From Sclerodactyla briareus (lineage: Eukaryota > Echinodermata > Holothuroidea > Dendrochirotida > Sclerodactylidae): DNA of 64,000 bases. Shown here piece after piece: positions 47,392 to 60,329 of this stretch (position 1 is the stretch's first letter; each line of letters begins with the position of its first letter). The DNA lies in contig JAODTK010005807.1 of assembly GCA_026419785.1 (NCBI GenBank), positions 1-64,000 of the forward strand. The letters are read 5' to 3'. A model generated the notes under the pieces. The model did no database searches, was not told where the DNA came from, and saw only the letters and a program-made list of their open reading frames with translations. The position numbers and the translations under genes are program-made.

Positions 47392-47970
47392 AGGGGGGAG
47401 GGGAGGGGGGGGGTGTTTGGGAGGGGGGCGCCCCCCCGTCGGGAAGCCTGGCCCCACACGTCGGGGGCATTTTCCCATCTCGTAGGGAAGCCCGAGTGGG
47501 TACGATAGAATGTACACCCACCCCGACGAGGCAGTTGCCCCGCCAGTATTAATATTTCCAAACTTTTTATAGTGAAAATTCCTAAATTGAGCTGAAAAAT
47601 TTTCGGCGCGTCTCCCGCGCGTCTCAATTTTCTATAGATTGCCAAGTTCCTCGCTACGAGTTTAAGATCAGCGAATCATCTTCCTATACAGGGGACGAGA
47701 CCATCGTGGCATATATAGATATGATACACAAGCCTTATGGAGATCTTCGAAAATGTCCCTGCAAAGAGATTAGTGTTACACCATTCTTTGGGCGAGGAGG
47801 ATGACGTCTGCCGTGTCTACACTGTTTTGAGTGGTGGTGCTTTCACGGACGCAGGGCCAGGTATTTACTGTGCGTATAGGGATACCTGACCCTATTCTAC
47901 TAATAAGGGCGCTGATGAAGTGGGAAGCTATTGCAAGTAACTGGCCTCCACAATGTGGATTATTTTGTCG
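47392..47970 (+). repeat. Dispersed repeat, copy 2 (~0.58 kb)
   Basis: Second copy of the element at 5093-5612, same orientation, with a G-rich left end and the same ordered anchors (CCGAGTGGGTACG, TTTTATAGTGAAAATTCC, AAATGTCCCTGC, ACCTGACCCTATTC). It is slightly longer because of extra sequence after the GTGGGTACG anchor. Confidence 0.75.
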
Positions 47971-50900
47971 TGTTTTTTCTTCAGGAAAAATGTCAAAAAT
48001 GAAAACATTCAAAAATGCGGTTTGGACCTAGGGGTAGGGTGAGCCTCGTCGGGGGAACTTGGGACCCCCGTCAGGAGGCACTCGGAACCCCCGTGGGGAA
48101 ATCTGGCGCCACCACTGTCGTGGAAGGACAACACGCGCAACTAGGGACACGTGATTCATCCGTTTCTGGACATTACTGGCCTTCAATCAATGACATAAAT
48201 TTATTTACAATTCAGTTGCCCAAAACCAAAATCACCCATGGAGGCACATGCCGGAAGGCTCTTAGCCGCATCCACCCACCGGGCTTCCAATCACCAAGCC
48301 TTCTCTAAGCAAGGGACCAGGTCTGAACCTGTCCCTCCCCGCCCCTAATCCCCAAGGTCGGCCCACCCGCGCAGCCTGCGCTAACCATGGGGTCTGACGT
48401 GGTTACCCTGACGGACGGCCTAACCCAAAGGTGGTCCCGTGAAACAGAAGACGGCGGATGGGATGGTCACGGGTGGCGCCATATGCCAAGCGGAAGCCCA
48501 GTTTATGATCACGATCAGCCCTGACCCACCATCCCAACCTTCCCGGTACCCTGTCGTTGGACACCCACTCCTGACAGTGGTATCCAAGAATACAGCGAAG
48601 TGAGGTAGACAAAGGAAGCATTCAGTCTCTGCCTCAGTCCACAGTGCAGATACCTATGCCGATAAGCTTCACCGTGTTTACCCCCGGGCTGGACTTTCCT
48701 CACGACCTGCAAGACAATAATAACTAGGCGTTCGATTTTGATATTATACCTTCCACCAAAGACTATTACTGTGCATCTTGTTTCCTTTTCCCATTCTGTT
48801 GATCAGATATTATATAATATCTGACATTTTTATATGGTCTACTGAATTTCCAACGCAATGCAGCCTCAACGAGCTTAATATATACTGCCACATAAGGAGC
48901 GGCGCCACAGGGGGGGGGGGGGGGGCAGGGAGGGAGGCGTGTCTCCTTTGAGTTTGGGGACGAAAAATAAAAATCGATAGAATGATGTCTAATGGGACGG
49001 CCGGTTTCGTGGGTGGGGTGAAGTGTCAAAATACTTTATCCACCTTTTTTTATATTTTGTTATTTTTTTAATCTCTATTCGTTCTCATCAGAGACGCAAA
49101 TCGAGACTCAATGTGCTGTTAAAAATATAGCGTTCGCGAATGTAGCGTAGTTTACTCGGTTTCGAGAATACTGTGGTCCTTATGAGCCACCGTTTGTTAA
49201 ATATTAGGTGAAAGCACTCAATGTTAACTTGCAACTTCGCAGCGCCTTCCTTGCCTTTGTGTGACCATAGGGGTGGCAGCAGTGATTCAATCCGGCCAAG
49301 CCGATTTACGACATTAGATATCTTCGAATTGGCATTAGGTTAGACGACCAATCGCCTAACAGTACACGGTGGACTGACAGAGGTCCATTCGCGTGAACGG
49401 CTACGAGATGAACATATGATTTGAGGGGTGCCAGTGATAACCACTAGTTGGTGTTTGCCATAGTACCAGACAAGACAAGACACGACAAGAAGACAGGAGT
49501 GGAGGGAGGGGACAAGTAGGTGGGTACGTGCCTTTTATAATATTAGATAATGTAGATAAGAGGCTATGCCTTATATGAAAGAAGAACTTTGTCAACGGAC
49601 GTGTATTCACTCGCAATCGTCTTTAAGTTATAAAGTTCTGCAAAACCCAGGGTTGACGTTGAGGGGAGTGCGAGTGTGGAAACTCAGGCAACCTGCAGTC
49701 TGTAATCCTATTTGAAAGGGTATTGAACCAAGAAAGGGAAAGTAGAGAGTATAGAAGGGATATTATGGATGACATAGGCCCGAGCGTCGTTATTTATGCC
49801 GGTTGTTGACAGATGCTCCAATTGTTGCATGTACAATCTTGGTGGTGTTTAAAGTACTCAAATGAGTGAGTTGCGGGGGACAGACGATGGTGTACGCTGA
49901 AGGAACTGGTAAAAATATCAGTTCATTGTGCAGCTCGATATAATGTGGGTATTCTGATTTAGATGCTCTAATTGCTTTCCTAGAGTGATTCTTTTGGAAT
50001 TACAGAAAAAGTAGTAAACTACTGGTCATTTTGCTTTTATTATTACCACCAGCGTTAGCATGCAATGCATGCATTTTTTCTAAAAAACGTAAGCCTGCCT
50101 ACCGTACAGAAAAGTAGGTATAGTTCATGGGGTTTTTGTCAGATGTCATCGAATGACTGAAATATGACCTGACCTGAAAAAAAAATTGTCATGCAGTTTA
50201 AGTTTTTTTCTCAGCAAATTTAGGGATTTTGTCAAAACTCGTTGATGTGTGGCACTGTGGCACCATTTGCATCTAAGCAGTATTAAGTACTCAAAAAAAG
50301 ACCCTCCCCCATGTCCGACATCCATGCCACATCTGCCCCCCTATCGTAAAACCCTGGCCCCGCCCCTGCTGCACTTTATTCACATCAGGATTAGGGCTAG
50401 GGTGAAGTTCCCGTCTAGACGTAAGGTTGTGGTTGTGGATCTGAGAAATTCTACCGCTTCCCCTGCCCTTTCAAAACAGTCACAACACCCAATCCTCCGG
50501 TCAATTCATTATCAACCGCATATTTCCCGCCTCTGCATGGTACTGAACCTTGGTGAAGCAACACGCCCCTCCACATGCCCTCATAGTCCCGCTACTATTG
50601 TATATATATATATGAGGAGGAATTATGGATGCGAACAAGAATCTATGGGTGTAGGTCATCAGTGTTGTATTGGCAGCGAATAGGCCCAAGCCAGCGCAGC
50701 TCAATCCTGTCTGCCATGGACGTCCCCCAGTATCCCGTTTGGCGATTCCATGATATTTCTTGAATTGCGAGTTTACCACTGCCATGCGCAATTGATAGCT
50801 TCCGATAAATTTATCGTGACGGAAAAGTGGAAATAGTCTCAACTTGACGTCCGATAAAATGATCGTATCGCATCGTATCGCCACTAGGGTGAACAGTCCG

Positions 50901-52843
50901 TTAGCCTGAAATGTAACGGTTTCTAACTGGCGTGGTGTCAATAATTCCAAGATGATATAGCGCCACCTTTCAGTTCGAATTTCTGATGGCACTTGTCACC
51001 ACAAACCGAACCCTGAAAGACTGAAGAATTCGCGAATAACAGCTCGATCACTTCTCAAGGCTTGAAAATGAAATTTGACCTTTCCCCATGGAATTCAGGC
51101 CCGTTTTTGACACACGATTTGTTCTCGATCCCAGGTTACTCAGCAGGTTTTTCTTTCCTTTTTCAATCCAACATCGGGCAGAGGTTCTACTGTATTTTCC
51201 TCTACGACAGTAGGAAACCATCAACTAGGAATTCTTGACTGCGGGTTAAGCGGACTACAAGTTCGCCATGTCTCTCCGTCCGCCCGTCCGTCCGTTCGCT
51301 CGTTCGTCTTCCAGTTATGTTCGTCCCACCGTTCACTCATTTTGTCACTCTTTTTCAGCTAGTATCTCCGACATCTTCAATGGAAGAATGTTGTTAGCAC
51401 GCCTTCCTGGTATCTACGTGCCGTTTGATTTTTTTCAAGTATAATATTGCGTATTCTCCTTTGGCTACTTGTAACAGTGCAGGTGGTTTGCAGCGCTATT
51501 TTGCCCGTTCCATATGAAACATTGCTCGTCATTGATGCACAATGCTGCAGTCATTCATATCTGAACACGCAAGTAGTTCCGCAGTGTTCTCTTAATTCAT
51601 CCAAATCAGAATACTCCTATGGTGGATTGGAGCCTACATCCACAATGAATCTGAGCAAGCCGTGGAATTGGGATTGACAAGCGAGCCAGGAAGTGGAAGA
51701 AAGAAAATCAGCACCTAGTTAAAAGAACGGGTAGAGTTTAGAGTTATTAGAGTTATGTGGAGCATTAATCGAGTCTCTATCTGTGCGGAACTCTACGACG
51801 AGGTCCGTCTCCTCCGCTATCCCCAACCTACCGGGCCAGGCTCCTGTTGTCAAAGCATGGTGAACAGGATTACAGCCGGAAGGCGTGCCGGAAGGTTGTT
51901 GTGTGTGTCACAAGCTGTACCAGAATCAGGAAAACCCGGGCATAATGGACCAAATGGGCCAGCCAGTAGATTAAAGAGTTAAACCAAGTGAGGTGGGTGA
52001 TTGTCTATGCCTCATTTATATGGCAAGAAGCATGTAGTAGTGTTAGGCACTAGGAGCTCTGTACAGACCCCGGTAACGGTAAAGTGATTGCTGAACATCA
52101 CTCTCTCGCGACTTTTGGAATAGTCTCGATGACCAGCCCGGGCGAAGGGTGTCTAATAGCCTCTGGCTAGCGCGACACAGAACCAAAGTGGACACTGCTG
52201 AGGTTAGAATCGATTTGGCCTCCACATCTCAAACAACTCTGGATAACTCAATGGTCGTGTTTCAAGATATTCCACCAGAGGAGGTGAATCTCACCTGAAA
52301 CCCCAACGGATTTGCCTCCCCACTCGATGCTTTGAGGGTATTCATGTTCAAGTTATTACACTTTCTATAGTCGTGTGTTAAGACGAGGATACTTGGTATT
52401 CCCGATTCACTGCTGCTTTTATGTACACCACTCGCGGAATTCTGCAGTGCGCCATCACCCGCACGCGTACTCTCGGGTGCTGTTGTGTTTGTATTCATCA
52501 TCTTGTCAAATGGCAATTGCTTCCAATATTGGATGAATGGAGGAAATTGAAGCCAAGATCACCGCACTAATAGGACACCCCCGCTCCGGATATGCAAATA
52601 GTGTCATGTGAGATGTTGGACCGTAACAGCTGTACCACACGGGACATCGAGGATTGCTGTTTAAGCAGTTGACAATCTACATGATTCTCTCACATGAAAG
52701 TCAACCATTTTGGTAATTTGGACAAGACGAGTATTTCAGTCAGTCGGGCTGCATTTTTTTGTGTGTAGACAAATAAGAACAATCCAGCCTCAAGAAGGAC
52801 TAATCAAAAACGAGGGCAATCCCCGGTGCAGGATCTCATTCGG
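47971..52843. other. Long stretch without a recognised gene
   Basis: 48000-48720 is GC-richer and 50501-50992 (minus) is open for 163 codons, but I recognise no domain in either. A G-run lies near 48909-48926. Nothing else was identified. Confidence 0.4.
51274..51308. repeat. (CCGT)n-like microsatellite
   Basis: CTCCGTCCGCCCGTCCGTCC with following TCGNTCG units; a short interrupted tetranucleotide repeat. Confidence 0.7.
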
Positions 52844-52864
52844 CCCCCCCCCCCCCCCCCCCCC
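52844..52864. repeat. C21 homopolymer
   Basis: Twenty-one consecutive C residues, followed by an A/T-rich segment to about 53400 containing repeated TTTGAAATCATTCGG-like and AATTGGCCA-like phrases, suggestive of a decayed tandem structure. The exact run length is doubtful in any assembly. Confidence 0.85.
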
Positions 52865-53520
52865 AAATGTGGAATATTAATTGTTGCTACTTGGAGTACA
52901 TTTTCCGCGAGTTGCAAAAAAGGACACAATTTATCAAAAATGTCTGAAAAACAGCCCTTTTCCCCACAAAAAAATATTCAATGCATGGAAAAAATTCAGT
53001 TAATTTACAGCATAAATGTTGGGAAACCCTTTGTTTTGATACTTTAATCCTTCTTCGAAAAATTTGGAATCATTCAGTCCTCCCAATGTCTAAATATACC
53101 AAAAACTGAACAGATTTTAAGAAACGTTAAGGAATTATCAAATTGGCCAAAAATCTATTTTTCCCCCTAAAATTGGCCATTTTTGGGAATTTTGGGCTGA
53201 TGGTTTGCATTGGAAAAAGGTTATTTGTGCGCTTTTTACATTGCTTACAAAGTTTGAAATCATTCGGCCATCGGAATAAGGGAATATCTTAAAAAGATAG
53301 TGAAAAACTTGTAAAAATGAGAAATTGCCCCCAAAATTTTGTCTTGTGCCTCCTAAATGCCACCAATTTTGATAGTTTCTAATTTTGAGAGCAACTATTT
53401 GTTTAGTGACTATTCAAGCGATGATGCAAAACCAATTTCACCTTTGTTCAGACCACTCCAACAGGGGAGAGTATTTGGCGAAGAAAAGAGACACCATCAA
53501 AAAATCTGACGGACACGCAA

Positions 53521-53566
53521 CAACACACACCCTACACACACACACGGCACACACACAAACGGACAC
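53521..53566. repeat. CA-rich microsatellite
   Basis: Interrupted CA/CACACG repeats ending the AT-rich repeat-like region. Confidence 0.8.
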
Positions 53567-53659
53567 TTTGAGATGCACCTAATTGCGATTCACCCGGCGC
53601 ACCAAGGGTACCCCACCAAGGGGTAGCCCATCAGGGATAGTCCAAACCCCCTTAGTGTA

Positions 53660-53680
53660 CCATAGCAATCGTTGCTATGG
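53660..53680. repeat. Short inverted repeat (9-bp arms, 3-nt loop)
   Basis: CCATAGCAA, a TCG spacer, then TTGCTATGG. The arms are perfect. It could be a transposon end or a protein-binding palindrome; no partner terminus was found. Confidence 0.7.
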
Positions 53681-53773
53681 AACAACCAGCAAACAGTAAA
53701 TATGGGGAGGGGAAGTGGGTAGGTGAAGTGCAAGTGACCTACCATATCCATCCGGCCTTCCGGGACCGATGAG

Positions 53774-54140
53774 ATAATAATCGTCTTTCTTAACGCAAGA
53801 CTACACTTATATAGAGCTCAATTCTGCGAGAAGAAGAACACCATTTCACTGCGCTTTATTTACATAGATATCCATGTAGACAAATGAAGGCCTACAGAAA
53901 AGATTAATCTGAGGTTCTGATAAACGGTTGAATTTTTTTACTTGTGGCCAACACTCAAACAATCTCACAGTGCCTCATCTGTCTTGGTAGGTTGTTCTAC
54001 AATTTTGGATTAGCGACACTGAAGGACCATCCCGGATGTGTTACCCTCGGAAGGCATGTAGGCCACATGTAAAACATAGCTACTGGCCGAGCGCGTACGT
54101 ACCGAATTCCACGGACTAGGCGTGTCAGACTGTACGAGGG
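53774..54140 (+). repeat. Dispersed repeat (AATAAT head, TAGGTTGTTC body)
   Basis: Begins ATAATAATCGTC, TATATAGAGCTCAATTC and ACTGCGCTTTAT. It continues with CTTGGTAGGTTGTTCTACAA near 53983 and GATTAGCGACACTGAAGG. I recall this phrase order from a widespread animal interspersed repeat. Boundaries are approximate. Confidence 0.5.
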
Positions 54141-54644
54141 GGCTAAATTATGAAGGACACGTGAAAAAGAGAAGCATTAACTATATACGGCACGATCGTG
54201 CCCGGGAAGAATGTGTCGTTGTTTAAGAGCGTCCGTGGCGCTTGACAACCTCGACATCCCAAGAATGGACGTTTGGTCTTGCCTGCACCCGTATCAACTC
54301 GACCAAACGATAATTTTGCGTGTAGCATAAAGAAGAATTGAATTGAATCCACCTTTTTCAACCTTCTTGTTAAAGACAATAACGAATGAGGCATAGTTTG
54401 CAATTGTATACATATAATATAAATTATTGGGTCTACAAAAGCAGTATCAATAGTAATTAAGAGATTCTGGGCAGTTTCGCGATAAGGCTACAAATGCTTG
54501 TGGTGGAACGCAAACCCCCGGACGAAACACAGTGAAAACGTAAAATAACACGAACCCACAACGTGTATACCAGCATTATCCTCAAAGCTAATATGCTAAC
54601 AGTACAATTGAAGAAATACGGTAGGCCACTGATCAAGTATACTT
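54141..54644. other. Non-coding stretch, no gene seen
   Basis: No gene or element identified. Confidence 0.4.
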
Positions 54645-55990
54645 TAAATTTCGCTTGAAGCAGAACAAAGACGGCTGTTGTCAGGTAATTCGGAAGAGAA
54701 TAGAGAGGAGTATTCTCTAGTAGCAGGCGAGTATGTTGATACTACGTTGGGACTAATCTTCAATCTACAATAAGATAATGATAAACTCGGATTACGTCTA
54801 GTATTGAAACGAGAAATATTTCTCATAAAAACAGTTTGGCGGACTGACTGAATTGGGTACAGAATTGTGATATACATTAAAAATGAATACGGACAGGACA
54901 TTATTTTATAATCTGAAGTTCAAGACATGGAGCTCTTTGAAACTGGATCTGATGGACTAGATAATGTAAATTGGCACTATAGCGAAAAACCCTTTTTTGA
55001 AAATAACAACCGGTTGGGTGTAAACATCAGCTGAGTTCCCCCAAACAGAGAAATACAGTAATTTTAATTTGGTTGCAGGCAAAAAAGCCCAATTGGTATT
55101 CATAGCATATGGGACGGGAACGAACAGCTTTCAACCTATGGATAATGCCCGACGAAACTTAGCGACTCTACCAAAAAACATGAATTGTGTGGTGTGACGA
55201 GGTTAAATTACAATCTATTAGCCAGCCCAAGGAAAGTTGAAGACTCTAAGAAGGGAATGAAATGATGTTTATTAGTAAATCACTATGGAAGGAGACGGGA
55301 TTAACATTTTCTGAGCTGGGTGAAATGAAATAGTTAAAGGAGACTTTTCAGTGCAGCGGGTTGGCTCTGAACAGTTTACTACGGACACGAGTTCTATTAT
55401 AACAACATCAAGAGAGACTGTGAATGTTACTTTCGTGAGAAAAAATACTAGCATCGTCTGCGTAAAAGGTAAATTTCAAGTGTCTGCTAACCAAGTGAAT
55501 ATCATTAGTATGAATTAGAAATAACAGTGGACCAAGTATTGAACCCTGACGGTACTCCTGTGTAGTGATCGCTTTAAACAGCGGAAGTCGTATCATTTGT
55601 CTGTTACATATTGCTTGCTTGCTAGACAGGGTTAATAGCAAACCAGGTAGGGAAATTCCTCTTACACCCGTACTGATTTAATTTATGAAGAAGTATATAT
55701 GTTTTAGTGTTCAAATGCTTTGGAAAGATCCAATAAAAACCCACCACATCAATCACACAGCAATCTTATCAATACACTTAAAAAATTACCATGATTGTGT
55801 AGATCTACCTGGGAAGAAGCCCTATGGTCATCCTGTGATTATATTATGAAGTGGACTGAAACATTCAGCGAACGAGTGTATCTAATCTCGCAAAGATTTT
55901 TGAAAATGACGCGGTAACACGAAAACCGGCCTGTAATTATATTTCTACTTTCTATCTTTCTTCTTATGAAGAAATACCGAAATCGACTTA
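54645..55990 (-). mobile_element. LINE-C: reverse transcriptase to 3' end, decayed
   Basis: Minus strand, high to low coordinates. NYRPVFVLP-like sequence lies near 55935 and GFFPGRST-like near 55815. DLSKAFEH lies near 55715. The palm has QGSILGPLLFLIHTNDI (about 55550-55500), then the catalytic FYADDASIF near 55465. These are followed by ELVSVVN and SFHPAQKM (near 55320). A C-terminal region has FKELHVLNF-like and FNTRRNPSLSLSYCRLK (near 54800) and a SELPDNSRL tail near 54690. Several frame changes and stops are present. It belongs to a jockey/CR1-like LINE group by its QGSILGPLLF palm and is distinct from LINE-A and LINE-B. The 5' endonuclease part is not seen, consistent with 5' truncation. 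Confidence 0.85.
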
Positions 55991-58900
55991 GAAGAGTATG
56001 GTTTTTATATGTCGTTGCAGTGTTTCTATGGTTTAGTGGTTTATGGATATACTCTTAAGACAAACCCAGAAAACAGGGTGTGCGGGTTCATTGCCTCGCC
56101 AAAATAGACAGTGGCATCATATAAATGTGATGGAATGTTCCAACGACTGACAGCCGAGACGGGATGGTGGACCCTAGGCGCCACTCAAACGTTGAATTTA
56201 CCATAATACATGATACATTTATTTTGCCATCTCGTATTATGAGTAGTATAAGTAGTATATGCGGATTGGGCACCGTGACTGGTCTACACAAAGAGGAGCG
56301 CGACGGCGTTCCCATAATCAGTGGAACCGAGAGTGGTGTCTTATCATCGGTAATCATGCCTCCAAGCTACCAAGATTGGGCGATCGGTTGTCTTCTACCT
56401 CGTGTTAGCTTTGGTTATTCAAGGGTAAGTCACGGAGTTGGAACTTTCCTTGAGGTATCGTGCCTTTTCTTCCTTGGTTCCGAATAGAGAATTAGAGGGG
56501 CTATCGTAATTTGATCTAGGTCAGTCGTTATATGAATCTATTCAGCTATTCAATGCCCCCACCCATTGGGGACCCCGCACCCCCACTCCCGCACCATTGA
56601 ACATCTGGCAGTAACACAAAAATCCGGGTTGGCCACCCATCGCCCCTTCTCATTTGCCAGACGTTTTCGTCTAAAATTGGAGCATCTTGGCTTTAGAGTT
56701 CGTCAGAAATTTCACTATCAAAGAGGAATGCGGGGTCCAATATGCATGGGGTAAGTATTCATACTTCACAGATTACCAACCAATGAGTTTTGTGAGTCCA
56801 TAAGTGATGTAGCGGGGGGTAGGGGGGGTTGTGGCGGTTATAATGTGTGAAAATAAAAAATCGAGATCATCACGTTCAGGAAAGAAGCAATTATACGTCA
56901 AATCAACTGTATATGATGCCGAAGGGACCATGCATAAGAATTGCAACCAGCTCATGGGAAAATGCTTGTCCAAATGGAACCATTTCCAGCTCTTGCAATC
57001 GCAACACAGCATATAGAGCAGGTTTACCGCCAGGTTACGTGAACAGATGAATTTGACAACTCATGGAATCCCGCCTCAAGCCTAGAATTCTATAGGCCCG
57101 GATGCGGGTTTGCGCGGCATGACTGCATTATTCAAGTCGGATCGAAGGTGTTAGCAAGACGTGGGTAGTGTCTTCGTTGTAGGAGATAAACGTCACGTTG
57201 TTTCCAATAATATGGAACGAGTGTGTTGAATAATTAGGAAGGAAGCAGTATATTCCGCATTGATGCGCAATTTTCTCATTTTATGTTGCATTCCTCATCC
57301 GCACCCCATGAAACTTGCCTTAAGTGCGGATTACTACAAAATGTTGTAATCATTAGTTTTTCTCGAGTCATGAGTTCAGACTGGTTTATCATTTCTTCCT
57401 GTTTTCTCAATTTCTCTATCAGTCTATATGGCTGGGGGAAATATAGGTACTGCCATTCTGTGTCATCGTTTGAGAGATTTGGACTGATGATTTGAAACCG
57501 ATGTAAGGGTCCGCTGGGTATAGACTACTTGGGCGACAGTACAAGGCTGACTGTAAAGGTTGGCTCCATGGTGTTGCATTCTAACTTAGTAACACAGGCA
57601 ACAGTCGATCGGTGATCGAGGAAATCGTCCATACATACTCTGGGCGGGACTTTAGCCTAGCAACGTAAATAACATTGAGTTATGAAGCTCGGAGAGTAGC
57701 AAGGGTTCGTATAATTGCCTTGTTGGGTTCGCTCGAGACGAATCCCAGTCGTCGCAAAAAGTCCACGGAACGGGACCCCCCCCAGCACACCGCAGTCAGG
57801 GCTTTCGTCAAAGCAGTGTCACATGAGGTCAAATGAGTCATCAAATGTATTTCGCTCGAAGAACAAAATTTCATTAGGGCATCCCCATAATATGGTTGCG
57901 TTATTTGTAGAATGATCGTGAAAATCCAGTGAAATATCCATAGGAGATCACTGTTTTACCTTTCGACCTTTCCTGAATAATTCATGTAATATATATATGG
58001 TTCCACATCCCCAAATATCTATCTTAGAATAAAATGATGCTACAGTTTGACGAAACGGGACACCAAGTAAGAGCTGCCCCTAAAGAAAATTCACTTTTTT
58101 GCACTTGCTGATTCCAAATGACCTTTGACCTCTCCAAAACAATAGGGATCATCTACTCACTACGGGTAATCCATCAACCAGATATGAGTGTACAGTCCGA
58201 CTTTGCGTCTTCAACTTACCGTGTATACAAGCCAGATCGTCAACAGTTTCTCCGGGTGGTCAACGCATGAGAGACTGAATGGGAAAGTTTCACCCCAATG
58301 GGTGGCGGTTAGGAATGACTAGAATTTTTAGAACTTGATTTTGAGTCTATCAGAAAGAATCAGACCACGAGGACTCTATACCCAAATCCCAACCCCATCT
58401 ATCGGAGAAGAACACAGCAGTACAAGTGGGTGGTGACTGCATACCAATTCGTATTGCGCCTCCGAGCCCGGGACCCTTCCCATATGCACTCCCCTCGACC
58501 TGTCCGGTAATGAAGACACCAAGCAGAACTTGAATTGGAGAAAGATAACGACGAAGTCCCCCACCCGCGCAGCATCATTTTTTGGGGTACCGAGTTGCCA
58601 TAGTCGCAACATAGTGCAAACGTAAGCAAGAGCGGTTAGACCTCCGGCGAACCGTGGGACGTCGGACGATCGGTTCACAGCTTCCTTCCGCCTCAACGGC
58701 CCTAAAGTTTTACTAATACTGCCCACTACGCAATATAACGTGCTGTTGAGCTCACCCTGTGTATTACGGCCTACTAGGTTGTTATCCGCACCGTTATCAC
58801 AAGTCCACTTTTATCCTGGCGGCCCAGCACAAATCCTGACAAGTCTTGGAGGGGGGGGAAGGAGCGAGTCCGGAACTTCGGAGGTGCGTACGATTTGTTC

Positions 58901-60301
58901 TGGCGTTCACCCGCCTGGTCCGCCTGGAGGTCCATTTCGTTTCCCACGTTCTGCTGCCAAATACAACCTATAGGTGTTCGTCCATGGCGACTGCAATTAA
59001 CCTACCATATCCCCTACCAGACATCTTGCTAACACACGTTGCGCCGAGATTGTTCTGTTGCTCGATGCACGTTTTGTGACGCTTTTTCGTTTGTGGCGGC
59101 GAGCACTGATATATGGCCGTTGCGTTAATCACAGCACGTACCCCTCGCGCCACAGGTTTGATACTCCCACTGCGGTCTAAAGGTGAAGTTCATATACGGC
59201 GGGATGCGGGTACGGTAAAAAGTTAAAAACCATAAGCTCGTTTTTCACGGGAAATAAATGGTGTAAATGTCCGAAAAAGCTGTATTCGGGTGCAGGATTT
59301 AAACCAGTTTGCCATAGCGGCAAATAATGCAATTCGAACCACATTGGAACGAGCACGAGTAAGAAAAAATACACGCGTTGCCAACGCGGCATTATGCCGC
59401 ATCTCGCAAACGGATTATATGGCATATCTCTTTCCCCATAAAGCCAATTTATGTCAATTTTGTTGAGTTATTACTTTTTTTTAGTCATTCCGGTTCACTC
59501 TACATTTTTCCCCTTCGAAAAAGTGTTCCGTATTCGCAAAAACGCGATTTTCAAAATTATCATCAAATCGCACCCGCATCGCACTAATGGACATCTCGCC
59601 TTTGCACGGCAACGGAGCAGTTCACCCACACCATTTCATTCGGCCTACGATAAGTCTGTCATCCGCACTGTGACCGCGTGTCGATTTATTTGACAGTTCA
59701 ACCATCTGAAGTGGAGACTTTGACAATCACGTCCCATTATGTTCGCCCATGCCCTGCTCCCGCTGTGTTACAGCGACTCACTGTCCCCCCGACTTGATCA
59801 TAGTGGTCTGAAATCCACGGATTTCTTGGCCTCAGGCTGGAATTCTTTGTTGCGAATGCTTGTCCCGGGATGGATTGTGAACATACATATCACGAAGAGA
59901 ATCACACTATACGGTTCATGCGAAACCCTGAAATGCAGCAGCCCTTTATTTGTTTTGATTGCTTACATTGGATATTCCATTGAATTATTTGCGGTTATAT
60001 GCATCCGAACTTATTATAAATGTGCTTATTTCGCCCATCCAGTATTTTTTGTCTCGCGTGAACATTATCTACTTTGCAAACAAGAAAACATAGTCAGACA
60101 CTAACCCCATCTCAGCTCACGTGAATTCGAGATTTTTCACATGCGCACCGGCCGCCATACGCATCAATGGACTCCCAGCCTAAGGTAGCTGTGGTTAACT
60201 GACGTTACACATAAATATCCCCAAAGAGGACATGACGAATATTCAGCCTAGACACTGTCGATTGTTATTCAATCCTCATGTGATCCGAAGTGATCATTCA
60301 G
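55991..60301. other. Long stretch without a recognised gene
   Basis: Scattered frames up to 121 codons (59739-60104) with no recognised domain. A frame at 56566-56754 ends at a donor-like GGGGTAAGTATT but has no convincing acceptor. Confidence 0.4.
58120..58245 (+). repeat. Partial dispersed repeat (AATAGGGTTCCTGT family)
   Basis: TGACCTTTGACCTC, CCAAAACAATAGGGATC and CCAGATATGAGTG, then ACCGTGTATACAAGCC, follow the same order as the cluster at 25370-25970. Confidence 0.55.
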
Positions 60302-60329
60302 CAGGGAAATGCTACTAAGCATTTCCCTG
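60302..60329. repeat. Perfect hairpin, 12-bp stem and 4-nt loop
   Basis: CAGGGAAATGCT, ACTA spacer, then AGCATTTCCCTG. Both arms match perfectly. No flanking duplication was identified. Confidence 0.85.

Noticed and set aside
50501-50992. 163-codon minus-strand frame
   Set aside because: No recognisable family or motif and no supporting splice sites.
56566-56754. Frame ending at a GTAAGTATT donor-like site
   Set aside because: No credible acceptor and no recognised protein; a single donor match is weak evidence.
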